NCBI GenBank assembly: GCA_030613245.1
Contig: JAUWMI010000031.1
Location: 1 to 57,446 of the forward strand
Reading direction: 5' to 3'
Source: Candidatus Sumerlaeota bacterium
GTDB lineage: Bacteria; Sumerlaeota; Sumerlaeia; MWCT01; JAUWMI01
Length of the DNA stretch: 57,446 nt
Part shown: positions 41,669 to 51,140 of the stretch, one piece after another
Numbering within the stretch: the stretch's first letter is position 1
Layout of the letters: every line of letters begins with the position of its first letter
Notes under the pieces: model-generated
Databases searched by the model: none
The model's input: only the letters and a program-made list of their open reading frames with translations
What the model was told of the DNA's origin: nothing
Program-made: the position numbers and the translations under genes

Positions 41669-42001
41669 ATCCCACAGAACTGATTGCCTCACCGTTCAGT
41701 AAAACAATCCAGCGCCCTAGCCCGAGCTTCGCCGCTCTTATGCTCAGTATTTAACCCTTACTTGTCTTTGAATGGTCAGTGTGGGAAGCAGAAAAAATAC
41801 TGGGGACAATGGAAGGTTAATAATGCAGGTGTTCACCCAACAATATTTATATTTCCCTAAAGTCTGCTCTACATGGCTGAGGGGAACGACATCTCCACGC
41901 GGTCTTTTAGGCTAAGCTCCTGACAAGCATATCCATCGCCACAAAACGGAATGCAAGACAGCATCAGGATGACCGTAGGTATATTCATTACTCATGATGC
42001 A
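41669..42001. other. Intergenic region between convergent genes
   Basis: 333 bases between arsC and the sensor kinase, which converge. No gene, strong hairpin or known repeat was recognised. Confidence 0.5.
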
Positions 42002-43906
42002 TCACGCATTCTCTGGGGTAAGAGTAAAGTAAAATGTCGACCCCTTACCAGGTTCAGATTCTACCCAGATCTGTCCCCCATGGCGTTCCACGATTTTCTT
42101 GCAAATCGCCAGCCCAACCCCGGTGCCTGCATACTCGTCCTCTGTGTGTAAACGTTGAAAGATAGCGAAGATTCTCTCAGATAGCTCTGGATCTATGCCA
42201 ATACCATTGTCTTGCACCGAGAAAACCCACTCTTTTTTCTTTTTTTCGGCTGAGATGCAAATGCGAGGCGCCTCTTTGCTTCGAAATTTAATAGCATTGC
42301 CAATCAGATTCTGGAACAACTGAACAAGCTCTCCCGGGTCGGCCATAACCGTTGGCAGCGGCGTGTAGGTAATCTCGGCACTACTTTCCTCAATAGCCAC
42401 CTTCAGATTGGTCAGCGCCTCGTCAAGAACCGCCTCGCAGTCTGTCGGCTCAAATGGCTTGCCACGTGTACCTACACGGGAATACGCTAGCAGGTCATTG
42501 ATAAGGGCCTGCATCCGAGTGACCCCATCCAGGGTATGCGCGATAAATTCGTTGGCCTCAGAATCCAACTTATCCTTGTACCGCAGCTCTAAATTCTGCA
42601 CATAGCTCTTTACCATACGCAATGGCTCTTGCAGGTCATGTGAAGCAATATAGGCAAATTGTTCAAGTTCAGCATTGGAACGCTTTAGCTCCTCCAGGGC
42701 CTGTTTCAACTCCTCATCCGCCCGTTTGCGTCTTTCAGCCATTTCATTAAAAGTAGCAGCAAGTGTGCCAATCTCATCCTTCGTTTTCACTTCAACTCGT
42801 TGCTCGAGATTCCCCCTGCCAATCGCTTCTGCTCCCTTCGTAAGTATCGTTATTGGTTTTGTGATGGCACGAGAAAGAAAAATGGCAAGAAGAAGGGCTA
42901 TAGCAATCAAAAAACAAGAAACAGCTACAATGAGGCCCCTTAGTATAAAAGCAGGTCCGAGTACTTCTTGTATGTCATGCGATACTACAAGAATCCATTT
43001 TCTCCCTTGATAGGTTCGATAACCGATTGAGTGGGCACAAGAAAAGAGCTTTTCTCTTCCATCTTCCACGGAAACAAAGAAGTCACTTCCCTTTTTTATC
43101 TTCTTAAAAAACTCTTTGCCTGATACATCCTCCAAAAATTGGAAATCTTCCGTAACATAAATCAACCTTCCGTCCTTGGTGAGTAATTTAACTACGGTTG
43201 TCCCATATTGCTGTGTTCTACTCTCAGCTTCCCTTATAATTTCCTCAACTGACACGACAGCCTTGATTACCCCTATGAAATTCCCACTTTCATCTTCGGC
43301 TCTTACGCCAACACTAATCGCATATGTTCCAGCACTTTCGTCATACTCAACGTCACTAACATAAAAGCCCTTCTCTCTTGAAATCCACCACCATTCCTCA
43401 TCATCTTGTCGATAGTCAGTTGTTTTTCCTGTCTGAGCAACATTTGCTCCGTATTTATTTGTTACAAATAGCTCCGAAAAAACGTCGTACCCATACTTCT
43501 TTTCGTAAAACTCAATAAATTCTCTTCTTAGATCCTTTGACAATTCATTGCTGAGTAGTTCTTTCATAAACGGAGTTATCTCATCTTTTAGCGCAGAAAC
43601 CCATTCCCTATCCTTACTCTCGATATATTCTTCAACATTCGCGATCCTCTCAAACTCTCTGTTCGATTTTAGAATGGTTTCCTGTAAGTACGGACGCTTT
43701 AAGTACCTTTGAAGTCCTTCTATCTTAAGATAAACACTCTCATCTACTCTTCTCAGCATCTCTTCAGCCAAGAAGACAGAACTCCTGCCAATAGATTCTT
43801 GTAAGGATTTCTCGCCCACAACAACTGAGTACAGTGCAACAGCAACGATCAGCAATACAAACAGCACGAAGCTAGCAATTAGTTTTGTGCCTATCCTTAT
43901 CCGCAT
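42002..43906 (-). CDS. Sensor histidine kinase with periplasmic Cache-type domain and HAMP
   Basis: 634 residues from the ATG at 43906 (GGGATAAAG upstream; a longer frame to 43987 is less likely). A membrane helix (about 8-28) is followed by a large extracytoplasmic region (30-325) containing VSDVEYDESAGTYAISVGVR and GVIKAVVSVEE, a double-Cache-like sensor. A second helix and HAMP (ITKPITILTKGAEAIGRGNL) follow, then a coiled coil, HisKA of the bacteriophytochrome kind (YIASHDLQEPLRMVKSYVQN), and HATPase (NLIGNAIKF, DNGIGID, GTGVGLAI). Ligand unknown. It is an orphan: no regulator or target gene lies beside it. Confidence 0.92.
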   Translation of the reverse strand: MRIRIGTKLIASFVLFVLLIVAVALYSVVVGEKSLQESIGRSSVFLAEEMLRRVDESVYLKIEGLQRYLKRPYLQETILKSNREFERIANVEEYIESKDREWVSALKDEITPFMKELLSNELSKDLRREFIEFYEKKYGYDVFSELFVTNKYGANVAQTGKTTDYRQDDEEWWWISREKGFYVSDVEYDESAGTYAISVGVRAEDESGNFIGVIKAVVSVEEIIREAESRTQQYGTTVVKLLTKDGRLIYVTEDFQFLEDVSGKEFFKKIKKGSDFFVSVEDGREKLFSCAHSIGYRTYQGRKWILVVSHDIQEVLGPAFILRGLIVAVSCFLIAIALLLAIFLSRAITKPITILTKGAEAIGRGNLEQRVEVKTKDEIGTLAATFNEMAERRKRADEELKQALEELKRSNAELEQFAYIASHDLQEPLRMVKSYVQNLELRYKDKLDSEANEFIAHTLDGVTRMQALINDLLAYSRVGTRGKPFEPTDCEAVLDEALTNLKVAIEESSAEITYTPLPTVMADPGELVQLFQNLIGNAIKFRSKEAPRICISAEKKKKEWVFSVQDNGIGIDPELSERIFAIFQRLHTEDEYAGTGVGLAICKKIVERHGGQIWVESEPGKGSTFYFTLTPENA

Positions 43907-44663
43907 CTCTTTATCCCATATTCCTATTGGTGACGGCAATAAGGCGTGGTTATATGGCAAAACCAGTGACGTCTGGCAAAGCTGCAACTATTCTATATTC
44001 ATTATCTACTCATTTTAACTTCTGGTGAAATTGCTATACCACATCTTAACGTTTTTAATATACTCCCTCGGCTCCGGCGCTGTCAATAAGGGTATGTTCT
44101 TTACTGAGATTTGAATAGCCACACGATAATGATCCGATCTTATGCGTTAATATAATAGGCAAACTCGATGTGTATTATTATAGAATAGGCTCTTTGCCAG
44201 ATAGGTCAGCAAGAATATTCATATGTCAAAGAACAAGTTCAGTTTTTGCAGGTTTCTAATATAACTTCTTCCCCAACTGCATTCTGCTCTTAATGCTTGA
44301 AGGTTGCTTCAAGAAGATGGCGTGAATTGACAGGGTGCTCTTTGCTATTCGCCATCTCCAGTCGTTGTCCAACCTTGCATCCTCTCCCCTTGCGGGAGAG
44401 GATGGAGGAGAGGGGGGTCATTATTTAACTGAAATGCTAACTCGTTTCAAAAAGAGTCATAAAATCTGTCCTGCATGGTTGTGCATTCGGCTTCTTTATC
44501 GCCCATCACCTCGAAAATGCTGCTTGCTACTCACTTGCTCTATGAAATTCCGCTTGACTCTCCAGCGGTGCACGTTTTTATGGTTTCTCGCAGCTCTATC
44601 AGAGCGGCAAACATCGAGTAGCCATATAGAGGCATCGCGTGGGCATTCCAGCTACGCAGTAGC
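43907..44663. other. Intergenic region carrying MITE copy 2
   Basis: 757 bases. The second MITE-like element occupies 44187-44459. Upstream of the LOG-family gene, TTGACT near 44552 with TTTATG about 17 bases later is a possible promoter. Short frames across this stretch are not credible genes. Confidence 0.45.
44187..44459. mobile_element. MITE-like element, copy 2
   Basis: 273 bases. The left end AGGCTCTTTGCCAGAT, continuing to GGTCAGCAAGAA, matches the left end of copy 1. The right end ATGCTAACTCGTTTC...AAAGAGTCA matches its right end. The terminal repeats are more diverged (about 15 of 24 pairs). Flanking TAGAAT (44181-44186) and TAAAAT (44460-44465) agree at 5 of 6 bases. The interior differs from copy 1 and carries a CCCTCTCCC/GGGAGAGG palindrome. 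Confidence 0.65.
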
Positions 44664-45230
44664 ATGAACATGGAACGCATCATTACCATATTTGGCAGCA
44701 ATCAGCCAACACCAGGCACCAGCGAATATGCTGTGGCCTACGAGCTGGGCAAGCGCCTGGCTGAATGCAGATTCACTATATGTAACGGTGGATATGGCGG
44801 TACCATGGAAGCCGCAGCCCGGGGTGCTGCAGAGGCCAGCGGAATGACCATCGGCGTGGTTGTCCAACGCTTCTCGCCTCACGCCAATCCCTGGATCAAG
44901 AAAACCATCGTCACCAACTCACTCTTCGAGCGCCTGGAAACCCTGCTTAACCTGGGAGCAGGATACGTCGTCCTCAAAGGTGGAACCGGCACCCTGGTCG
45001 AACTCGCACTGAGCTGGGAGTATATAAACAAAGGTCTATCATCGCCAAAACCGATTGTGCTGCTCGGCGATTTCTGGAACAGCGTTGTTGACACGGTGTT
45101 GAAAGAGATCGGCCCCGCAGAAGCCGCTGAAGGTGGTCAACCGGCTCCCATGCTGCCGCAATTCATTCATAAAGCCCAAATACCCCAGGATGCTGTCTCC
45201 ATCCTCTCTTCTGTGCTTCCTCCATCTTGA
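44664..45230 (+). CDS. LOG family protein (TIGR00725-like nucleotide-binding fold)
   Basis: 188 residues with a Rossmann-like fold: IITIFGSNQPTPGTSEYAVA, ICNGGYGGTMEAAARGA and VVLKGGTGTLVELALSWE. The last is the counterpart of the PGGxGTxxE motif of lysine-decarboxylase-like/LOG proteins. LOG enzymes release cytokinin bases from nucleotide precursors, and other members act as general nucleotide 5'-monophosphate nucleosidases. The divergence of the motif (LKGGTG for PGGxG) leaves the substrate open. Two ATGs (44664, 44670) are possible. Confidence 0.85.
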   Translation: MNMERIITIFGSNQPTPGTSEYAVAYELGKRLAECRFTICNGGYGGTMEAAARGAAEASGMTIGVVVQRFSPHANPWIKKTIVTNSLFERLETLLNLGAGYVVLKGGTGTLVELALSWEYINKGLSSPKPIVLLGDFWNSVVDTVLKEIGPAEAAEGGQPAPMLPQFIHKAQIPQDAVSILSSVLPPS

Positions 45231-45657
45231 TAAAACACAGTGCGTTCGACCCTCTCAAACCTTCCCTGGCCCATAGCGAACCCGCATCGCACAACGCGCC
45301 AACGCCTTTGACCTTGACAGATTACGGTCCTTTTGTTGTGTCTACAGTTGAGATACTCAAAGTGCCCGAAAATTCATCAGGTGTATAGTTTGAACGCTCG
45401 TACTGTGCTAAGAGTCCTTTGGAGTGCGCAAGCGCAGTTATACCGGAGCTTGCGCTTTCATAAGCCGAAGCGGAGCTTCGGTCTCTCTCGTAAGCTACGC
45501 TTACGAGAAGGAAGGCGGTAGCTACACTATGTTTCGCTACCGCACTCCAAGATCGTTTTTATCGCAGACGCTACTATTAGCGCTTCCTACGATTAAAAAA
45601 CGCGCACTTTGAGTTAGATAGAATTCATCAGCACCAATTCCTGAGAGGAGCGAACAA
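45231..45657. other. Intergenic region dominated by a cruciform element
   Basis: 427 bases, of which 45355-45614 form the nested palindromic element. Frames across it come from the palindromes and are not genes. The AGGAG at 45646-45650 is the ribosome site for the GTG start at 45658. Confidence 0.6.
45355..45614. repeat. 260-bp nested cruciform element
   Basis: The outer ends ACTCAAAGTGC (45355-45365) and GCACTTTGAGT (45604-45614) are exact inverses. Inside, TTGGAGTGCG (45419-45428) and CGCACTCCAA (45541-45550) are exact inverses. Within that are four hairpins: GCGCAAGC/GCTTGCGC (45426, 45448), CCGAAGC/GCTTCGG (45465, 45475), CTCGTAAGC/GCTTACGAG (45487, 45499) and GCGGTAGC/GCTACCGC (45515, 45536). 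It has no coding capacity. Confidence 0.9.
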
Positions 45658-47049
45658 GTGAACATGAGATTTCTGACTCGCCAAACGAGCAAATTCCGGT
45701 GGATCTGGTTGACAATAATTACGTGTCTTCTTTTCTCCTGTGCTCTCGTATTTCCAGATCGCGCCCCAAAACCGCCCCTCCAGCGCAACGTGATTCTCCT
45801 GATCGGCGATGGGTATGGGTTCTCACACTTCGAAATAGCCCGTGCAGTTAAACAACACGTCGACAATTCGACACTGGCCCAGATTAATATGATGAACCAG
45901 GGCAACACCGGATACATCAGCACTCCGCCGGAAAATGGTCTTGTACCCGACTCAGCTGCTGCAGGAACGGCACTTGCTACCGGCCATAAAACAGAGAATG
46001 GCGTGCTCAGCCAATCGCCCGATGGCACCCCCTATAAAACCGCACTCGAGATGGCGAAAGCACGGGGCATGGCCACTGGGCTAGTTTCCACCTCTTATAT
46101 TACCGATGCCACACCCGCAGCGTTTTCCGCCCACAGCCCAACCCGCAGTGCATATGCCAACATTGCCGAACAGCAGCTGCTCATCACCGGAGTTGACGTG
46201 ATGATGGGTGGGGGCCGCGAAGATTTCATCCCGGAGTCAGAATCCGGCTCGCGCCGAAAAGATACCCGCAACCTCCTCACAGAGGCTCAGGCCGCTGGCT
46301 ATACAATCGTCTCCACTGCCGCCGAACTAGCACGCATTGATGCTGCTCACGCTCCGCGACTCCTTGGTCTCTTTGCTATCCATACCATGGCCTTCGAGAT
46401 TGATCGTGCAACGACCAACGAGCCGAGCCTTGCCTTGATGACCCAAAAGGCCCTCGATGTTCTGCGTCTGCAACCAAAGGGATTCTTTCTTATGGTGGAA
46501 GGAGCCAGAATTGACCACGCAGCACATGCAAATGATGCTGCCGCCGTGATCCGCGACGTTCTGGCATTTGACGAGGCGGTCCGCATAGTCTACCAATTCG
46601 CCAGGGAGCATCCCGAAACCCTGCTTATCGTGACTGCAGATCACGAAACTGGCGGTGTAGCTCTGAACTATGGTGCAACACCAGATCATCTCCGTCTGCT
46701 CATGGAGCAGCAGCGTTCTGTCGAGGCCATGATGAAAGAGGTCGGGAAACCCATAACTGCTGGCGCATTGCAAAGTGTGGTCCGACGCTACACACCTTTC
46801 ACGCTCTCGGATGAAGAAGTAGAGCACGTTCTCGCCCAGCAACGTCCCACACCCTTTTTGAGCAACTGGGCAAGCGACCTCCTGGCCGGCGTCCTATCAG
46901 CCAGGTACAACGTTGCATGGGTAAGTCGCAGCCATACAGGCGAGCCACTGTTCGCCTTCGGCGTGGGGCCAGGAGCCGAGAAGCTGCGCGGCTTTCATGA
47001 CAATACATATATCGGAAAAATCATCGCCTCTTTTCTTCAGGAAGAATAA
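45658..47049 (+). CDS. Alkaline phosphatase, probable lipoprotein
   Basis: 463 residues from GTG 45658, seven bases after AGGAG; the ATG at 45664 is too far from it. The N-terminus ends in a lipobox-like LLFSC (Cys28), suggesting a membrane-anchored lipoprotein. Metal and nucleophile motifs of the PhoA superfamily are all present: VILLIGDGYGF (Asp51), VPDSAAAGTALATGHKTENG (Ser99), MVEGARIDHAAHANDAA, TADHETGG and SRSHTGEP. It hydrolyses phosphomonoesters in the periplasm or at the surface. It is followed on the same strand by a metallophosphatase, so the two may scavenge phosphate together. Confidence 0.95.
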   Translation: MNMRFLTRQTSKFRWIWLTIITCLLFSCALVFPDRAPKPPLQRNVILLIGDGYGFSHFEIARAVKQHVDNSTLAQINMMNQGNTGYISTPPENGLVPDSAAAGTALATGHKTENGVLSQSPDGTPYKTALEMAKARGMATGLVSTSYITDATPAAFSAHSPTRSAYANIAEQQLLITGVDVMMGGGREDFIPESESGSRRKDTRNLLTEAQAAGYTIVSTAAELARIDAAHAPRLLGLFAIHTMAFEIDRATTNEPSLALMTQKALDVLRLQPKGFFLMVEGARIDHAAHANDAAAVIRDVLAFDEAVRIVYQFAREHPETLLIVTADHETGGVALNYGATPDHLRLLMEQQRSVEAMMKEVGKPITAGALQSVVRRYTPFTLSDEEVEHVLAQQRPTPFLSNWASDLLAGVLSARYNVAWVSRSHTGEPLFAFGVGPGAEKLRGFHDNTYIGKIIASFLQEE

Positions 47050-47184
47050 AGGATAGCATAAAGAGACTCAATGTTTGACATTCTCCGTGCCTCTGCGCCT
47101 CCGTGGCAATTCTTAAAATAAGCCACAAGGGTAATTCCTGGATGCACGCCAATTCCTAGCCACACAGGCAGAAAGGTCTGATTC

Positions 47185-49398
47185 ATGCCCATGACCAAAA
47201 TGAAACTATCCGCTGTCTTTTCAGTCTCGCTTATAGCCTGCCTTCTTTTCTGCGGCTTCTTGTTCTGGAAGCCAGCACCAGTGCAGGACTTTACATTCAT
47301 CCAGATCTCTGACATTCACACAGAAGCACGCCTGTCAGCCGATGCAGCGAAAGTCCAGCGCTCCCGCGGGTCAAACATCGCTCGCATTCCGGTAACAGCG
47401 CCTGTTGATCTTCCGCCTTATGATGTGCAGGTACCTGCGCCATCGTTCATCATCGCCACAGGTGACCTCACAGAGTATGGCGCCGCAGGCGTAACCTGGC
47501 AGGACTACCTTGATTTTTTTAAAAACATCAACATTCCTGTTTACCACATATTGGGCAATCACGATAATACATGGGTTGCTGCGGTCCACCTGATGAGAGA
47601 GGTGCACGGCGGCCGCAATTATTCGTTCGACAAATTCGGCTGCCATTTCATCGGCATAGATTCCTCAACACTCCAGGAGCCCCTCCCGTCTTTTACCCAC
47701 GAAACATTGCTCTGGTTGAAACGCGATCTGAAGCGTATTGACCGCTCGACGCCAGTGTTCGTCTTTTTCCACCATCCCCTTGACGCTGCATTCAGCAGCC
47801 CGTACGAACGCTACCGCGTCCTGGATCTCCTGCAGCCATACAACGTGGTGCTTCTACTCTTCGGCCATGGCCACGGCGCACGGTTGTACGACTTTGACGG
47901 GATTCATGGGGTGATGGGCGGCTCGACCTTTGGCAGAAATGCGGGCTATAATGTCGTCTCAATCAAAAACGGTGTGCTCCGCGTGGTATACAAATACTTT
48001 GATACGGCGAAACCACCAAAGGCTCTACTCGAAAAGCCAATCCCCACCAGCCGCAGCTATCCAAAAATCAAAATCTCCGAACCAAAGACTGGCAAAACAT
48101 ATTCGGGTGACACACTCGTAGTGAAAACAAAAGTTCGAAATCTTGAGGAATCCATCATCACAGATGTAATCTGCCAGATTGACGATAAAACCACACACCA
48201 GCTCGTGAAATCACCAGTGACGATTTCTCTTGTGGGCAAGCGCATAGCTACTTTCTTGAGCTATAAAAGCACCTTGCCGGTTGGCGAACTCACCCCCGGC
48301 GCGCATTACCTGCGAATCGCAGTGACCGCAGCGGATGGCACCACCTACTACCGCTCAACCGCATTCTACATCGAGCAACCTGACGCCCCTCGTGCCAAAT
48401 GGCGACTCGTTCTTGACGGTTCCATCCAGAGCACTCCAGCCGTCGCCGATGGAGTTGCCTACGTTGGCGCAAATGATGGAAATCTGTACGCAGTCCGAAC
48501 TACCAGCGGAAAAATCCTGTGGAAGTTTCCGACCGACGCAGAAATTCTCTCCTCTCCTCTTGTTGTAAACGACACCGTCTACTTCGGATCAGGAGACAAT
48601 ACGGTTTACGCAGTCTCGACAGACGGTAAACTCCGCTGGGCACACACAACCACTGCTCCGGTCTACTCCTCACCCACCGTGAAGCATGGAATGCTCTACA
48701 TTGGCAATAATGATGCTCGGCTTTATGCGCTTGATACCGAGACCGGCTCCCTGCGCTGGGTCTATCCCGGTGCACACTATAGCATCGAGTCGCAGCCGGT
48801 CTGCTTTGATCACACCGTCGTGTTTGCCGCATGGGATTCATATGTTTATGGAGTGAACAGCGCGAATGGGTCACTCAGGTGGCGCGAGTCCTCCCCAACC
48901 GCCAGCCTCGGGAGAGCACGGCGTTATTATAGCGCAGCAGATTGCCCACCAGTGGTTGCGGACAATAAGGTATACGTTGCCGACCGTGGTTTTCGCCTGG
49001 GAAGCTACGATTTCGATGGATCGAATATGAAGGTACTTGCAACAGACACTGCCGCCATCAGGCTTGCCGAAGACGGTGAGGCTTTGTATCTACGAAAATT
49101 CCGAGGCAACCTGGAAAAAATTGACCTCCAAGGCCAACGCATCTGGGAAGCACCCATAAAACTAGGCCGCATCCCCGCGCCGCCACTCGAGCAGAACGGC
49201 ATGCTGTACGGCTGTTCAAATAAAGGGTTGCTATCAGCCGTTGATGCCGCAACAGGGAAGGTACTCTGGCAATATCAGGTAACGCCCAGGCTATTCGTAA
49301 TGGCAGGTGTGGCGGTAGATCAAGGCGTCGTCATAGTTCCCGGCATGGACGGCACCCTCACCGCCATCACCCCAGCCGAGGCCACCCACAACCCATAG
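47185..49398 (+). CDS. Metallophosphoesterase with Ig-like and PQQ-repeat propeller domains
   Basis: 737 residues. Export segment about 8-28. The calcineurin-like domain spans about 35-270, with ISDIHTE, IATGDLTEYG, LGNHDNTW, VFFHHPLD and FGHGHGARL, all five metal-ligand blocks. An Ig-like domain follows (about 290-400: SEPKTGKTYSGDTLVVKTKV). The C-terminal 330 residues are PQQ/YVTN-type blades (GVAYVGANDGNLYAVRTTSG, DTVYFGSGDNTVYAVSTDGK) forming a propeller. Phosphatase or phosphodiesterase activity outside the cytoplasm is likely; the propeller may bind the substrate or cell surface. It lies 135 bases after the phosphatase gene, with a CCTCTGCGCCTCCGTGG repeat between. Confidence 0.92.
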   Translation: MPMTKMKLSAVFSVSLIACLLFCGFLFWKPAPVQDFTFIQISDIHTEARLSADAAKVQRSRGSNIARIPVTAPVDLPPYDVQVPAPSFIIATGDLTEYGAAGVTWQDYLDFFKNINIPVYHILGNHDNTWVAAVHLMREVHGGRNYSFDKFGCHFIGIDSSTLQEPLPSFTHETLLWLKRDLKRIDRSTPVFVFFHHPLDAAFSSPYERYRVLDLLQPYNVVLLLFGHGHGARLYDFDGIHGVMGGSTFGRNAGYNVVSIKNGVLRVVYKYFDTAKPPKALLEKPIPTSRSYPKIKISEPKTGKTYSGDTLVVKTKVRNLEESIITDVICQIDDKTTHQLVKSPVTISLVGKRIATFLSYKSTLPVGELTPGAHYLRIAVTAADGTTYYRSTAFYIEQPDAPRAKWRLVLDGSIQSTPAVADGVAYVGANDGNLYAVRTTSGKILWKFPTDAEILSSPLVVNDTVYFGSGDNTVYAVSTDGKLRWAHTTTAPVYSSPTVKHGMLYIGNNDARLYALDTETGSLRWVYPGAHYSIESQPVCFDHTVVFAAWDSYVYGVNSANGSLRWRESSPTASLGRARRYYSAADCPPVVADNKVYVADRGFRLGSYDFDGSNMKVLATDTAAIRLAEDGEALYLRKFRGNLEKIDLQGQRIWEAPIKLGRIPAPPLEQNGMLYGCSNKGLLSAVDAATGKVLWQYQVTPRLFVMAGVAVDQGVVIVPGMDGTLTAITPAEATHNP

Positions 49399-49588
49399 CC
49401 AATCACTCATAAAGGAAGAGAACACCGCTCACGCGCCAAAAGCCCTCCGCTAAATGCTGAACAATATCTCTTCGTGAGTCGCGTGGTTCGCATCCTCCCG
49501 GCCGTTTGCCTTCACCCTGTTGGTTCGAAGCAACACTCCGCAGCTGGACATTCCCAAATCCATTCCCTATTCTTCAAAGGAAATTCTA

Positions 49589-49618
49589 TTGACCCTGACA
49601 ACCTTTTCGGGCTAAATA
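49589..49618 (+). promoter_or_regulatory. Candidate promoter of the 49683 gene
   Basis: TTGACC at 49589-49594 and TAAATA at 49613-49618, with 18 bases between. It lies about 65 bases before the ATG at 49683. The rest of 49399-49588 shows nothing recognisable. Confidence 0.45.
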
Positions 49619-49682
49619 GAGTCTAAAGTTATTGGACAATAACAGACAGGCCAATTGTGCCTATTTTTGAGGGGTGGCTGAT

Positions 49683-49934
49683 ATGGTTAAGAAACTCCTC
49701 GCATTTACAATCTTTACTGTCGCCGCGACAATGTTGTTTTTTGGCTTTATGGGGCACCAAGAGCAGGTAAAAGTCGTCGTCGGGCCAGATCAGGCGGAAT
49801 ATAACGCTACGCTCAACGAGCCCGAGCTCATTACGGCTGTCCACACCAACTCCCTTATCGGCAAACAGCAGGCGCCCTCGGTTCGGCGATCATACGACCT
49901 ATTGATTGACAGATCCGGCGCCTGCGCTACCTGA
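49683..49934 (+). CDS. Small exported protein, perhaps frameshifted
   Basis: 83 residues from the ATG at 49683 (GAGGGG upstream). An export segment (about 3-20, KKLLAFTIFTVAATMLFFGF) is followed by a short soluble part (VVVGPDQAEYNATLNEPE). No family is recognised. After about 49910 another frame reads DPAPALPDEGKREVARVATQ and on to a stop at 50005-50007. That looks like a natural continuation, so one base may have been gained or lost. It lies upstream of the membrane ferredoxin gene on the same strand. Confidence 0.5.
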   Translation: MVKKLLAFTIFTVAATMLFFGFMGHQEQVKVVVGPDQAEYNATLNEPELITAVHTNSLIGKQQAPSVRRSYDLLIDRSGACAT

Positions 49935-50003
49935 TGAAGGTAAGCGCGAAGTCGCGCGTGTCGCGACTCAGTCAGCCAAACGAACAATCCGCGGAAAAGA
50001 GCT

Positions 50004-50031
50004 GTAGGGGCAGGTTATAAATCTGCCCTCC
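50004..50031. repeat. GTAGGGGC palindrome, diverged copy
   Basis: GTAGGGGCAGGTTATAAATC followed by TGCCCTCC. It has the same ends as the two 28-base palindromes at 30241 and 57104 but a different centre. It lies between the small exported protein and the ferredoxin gene. Confidence 0.55.
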
Positions 50032-50074
50032 CCCCGCCAGGTGGTGTTGAAGCACAGGATGTAATCTATCTTCG

Positions 50075-50941
50075 ATGAAACTCACACATCATCTAACACG
50101 ACGCATTTCCCAGACGTTCTTCGTCTTCTTCCTCAATCCCTATTTCTTCAAATCCACGTCAATCTGCGTGCCTGTAATGAACTGCTGGGGATGTCCGCTG
50201 GCTGCCTACGCGTGTCCCATTGGTATAATCGGGCCGTTTCTGGCCAAAGGGATTATTCCCTTTATCGCAATCGGCAGCATCCTTGTGGTGGGCGTTCTGG
50301 TAGGTCGGCTCCTGTGTGGCTGGGTCTGTCCGTTTGGATTACTTCAGGAGCTCCTCTATAAAATCCCCTCAATCAAAAAGCGGCTCCCGCCGTCACTACT
50401 TCGCGTTAAGTACAAAATTTTGATTTTCACTGTGTTGATTACAGCGCTGTTTTTCGGAACGGTCCGGACATCCAATGTTTTTGATCCCGCTAATTATTAT
50501 TTCTGCAATTGGTGTCCGGCAGGCACATTGGAAGTAACGCTCCCCTTTTTCAACTACCGCCTTGCTGAGATTATGAATAACTCATTTTACAATTCAGAGC
50601 TCATGGGCGCAGGGGTATTTGATGCATCGCTGATCTTCACAGCCCTCGGCTTGCTCCTGCTTTTTAAGCTCTTTGTCCTGTATTATATAATCCGCAGTTC
50701 GGTTTTTTACAAACGGCCTTTTTGTCGCGTTGTGTGCCCCATCGGCGCAAGTTTCGCCTGGCTGAACCGCATCAGCCTGTTTCGCGTCACCGTGGAAAAA
50801 GACAAGTGCGACGCCTGCGAGCTCTGCCAGCAGGTCTGCCCTATGGATCGCAAGATTTACCAGGAGACCGCCGATAACGAATGCCTGCGCTGCCTTGAAT
50901 GCCGCGCCGCGTGCGAGAAACGCGCCATTCTAGCCAGGTAG
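50075..50941 (+). CDS. NapH/MauN-like membrane [4Fe-4S] ferredoxin
   Basis: 288 residues, four or five membrane helices. Cys motifs occur in order: NCWGCPLAAYACPIG (Cys37, 40, 47), CGWVCPFGLLQEL (Cys81, 85), CNWCPAG, CRVVCPIG, then two cytoplasmic clusters CDACELCQQVCPMD and CLRCLECRAACEKR. This matches the 4Fe-4S binding-domain family of quinol-linked membrane electron carriers (NapH, MauN, CcoG relatives). It probably passes electrons between the quinone pool and an unknown periplasmic or cytoplasmic partner. No nap or nos genes are present. The ribosome site is weak (AGGATG 14 bases upstream). Confidence 0.9.
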   Translation: MKLTHHLTRRISQTFFVFFLNPYFFKSTSICVPVMNCWGCPLAAYACPIGIIGPFLAKGIIPFIAIGSILVVGVLVGRLLCGWVCPFGLLQELLYKIPSIKKRLPPSLLRVKYKILIFTVLITALFFGTVRTSNVFDPANYYFCNWCPAGTLEVTLPFFNYRLAEIMNNSFYNSELMGAGVFDASLIFTALGLLLLFKLFVLYYIIRSSVFYKRPFCRVVCPIGASFAWLNRISLFRVTVEKDKCDACELCQQVCPMDRKIYQETADNECLRCLECRAACEKRAILAR

Positions 50942-51140
50942 CCCTGTGCACCTCTCCGGTTATCCTTGTGCTTCAATACCATCGCCGCCTACAGAAATAG
51001 TACCCCTTTCCTCGCTTTTGCTCAACTTGCGCGGAATATGCGGACAGCCGAATCTCTGGTGTTAATTACCAGAAAGGGAATAGACAGTGGTTCGCACAGT
51101 TATCCTGTTACCGTGATGTGCCTGAGAACAGAACGGCCTG

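Noticed and set aside
44335-44667. 110-codon frame before the LOG-family gene
   Set aside because: It crosses the MITE end and its palindromes; no protein-like pattern.
45333-45612. Frames inside the cruciform element
   Set aside because: They are by-products of the palindromes (e.g. SRSGASVSLVSYAYE).
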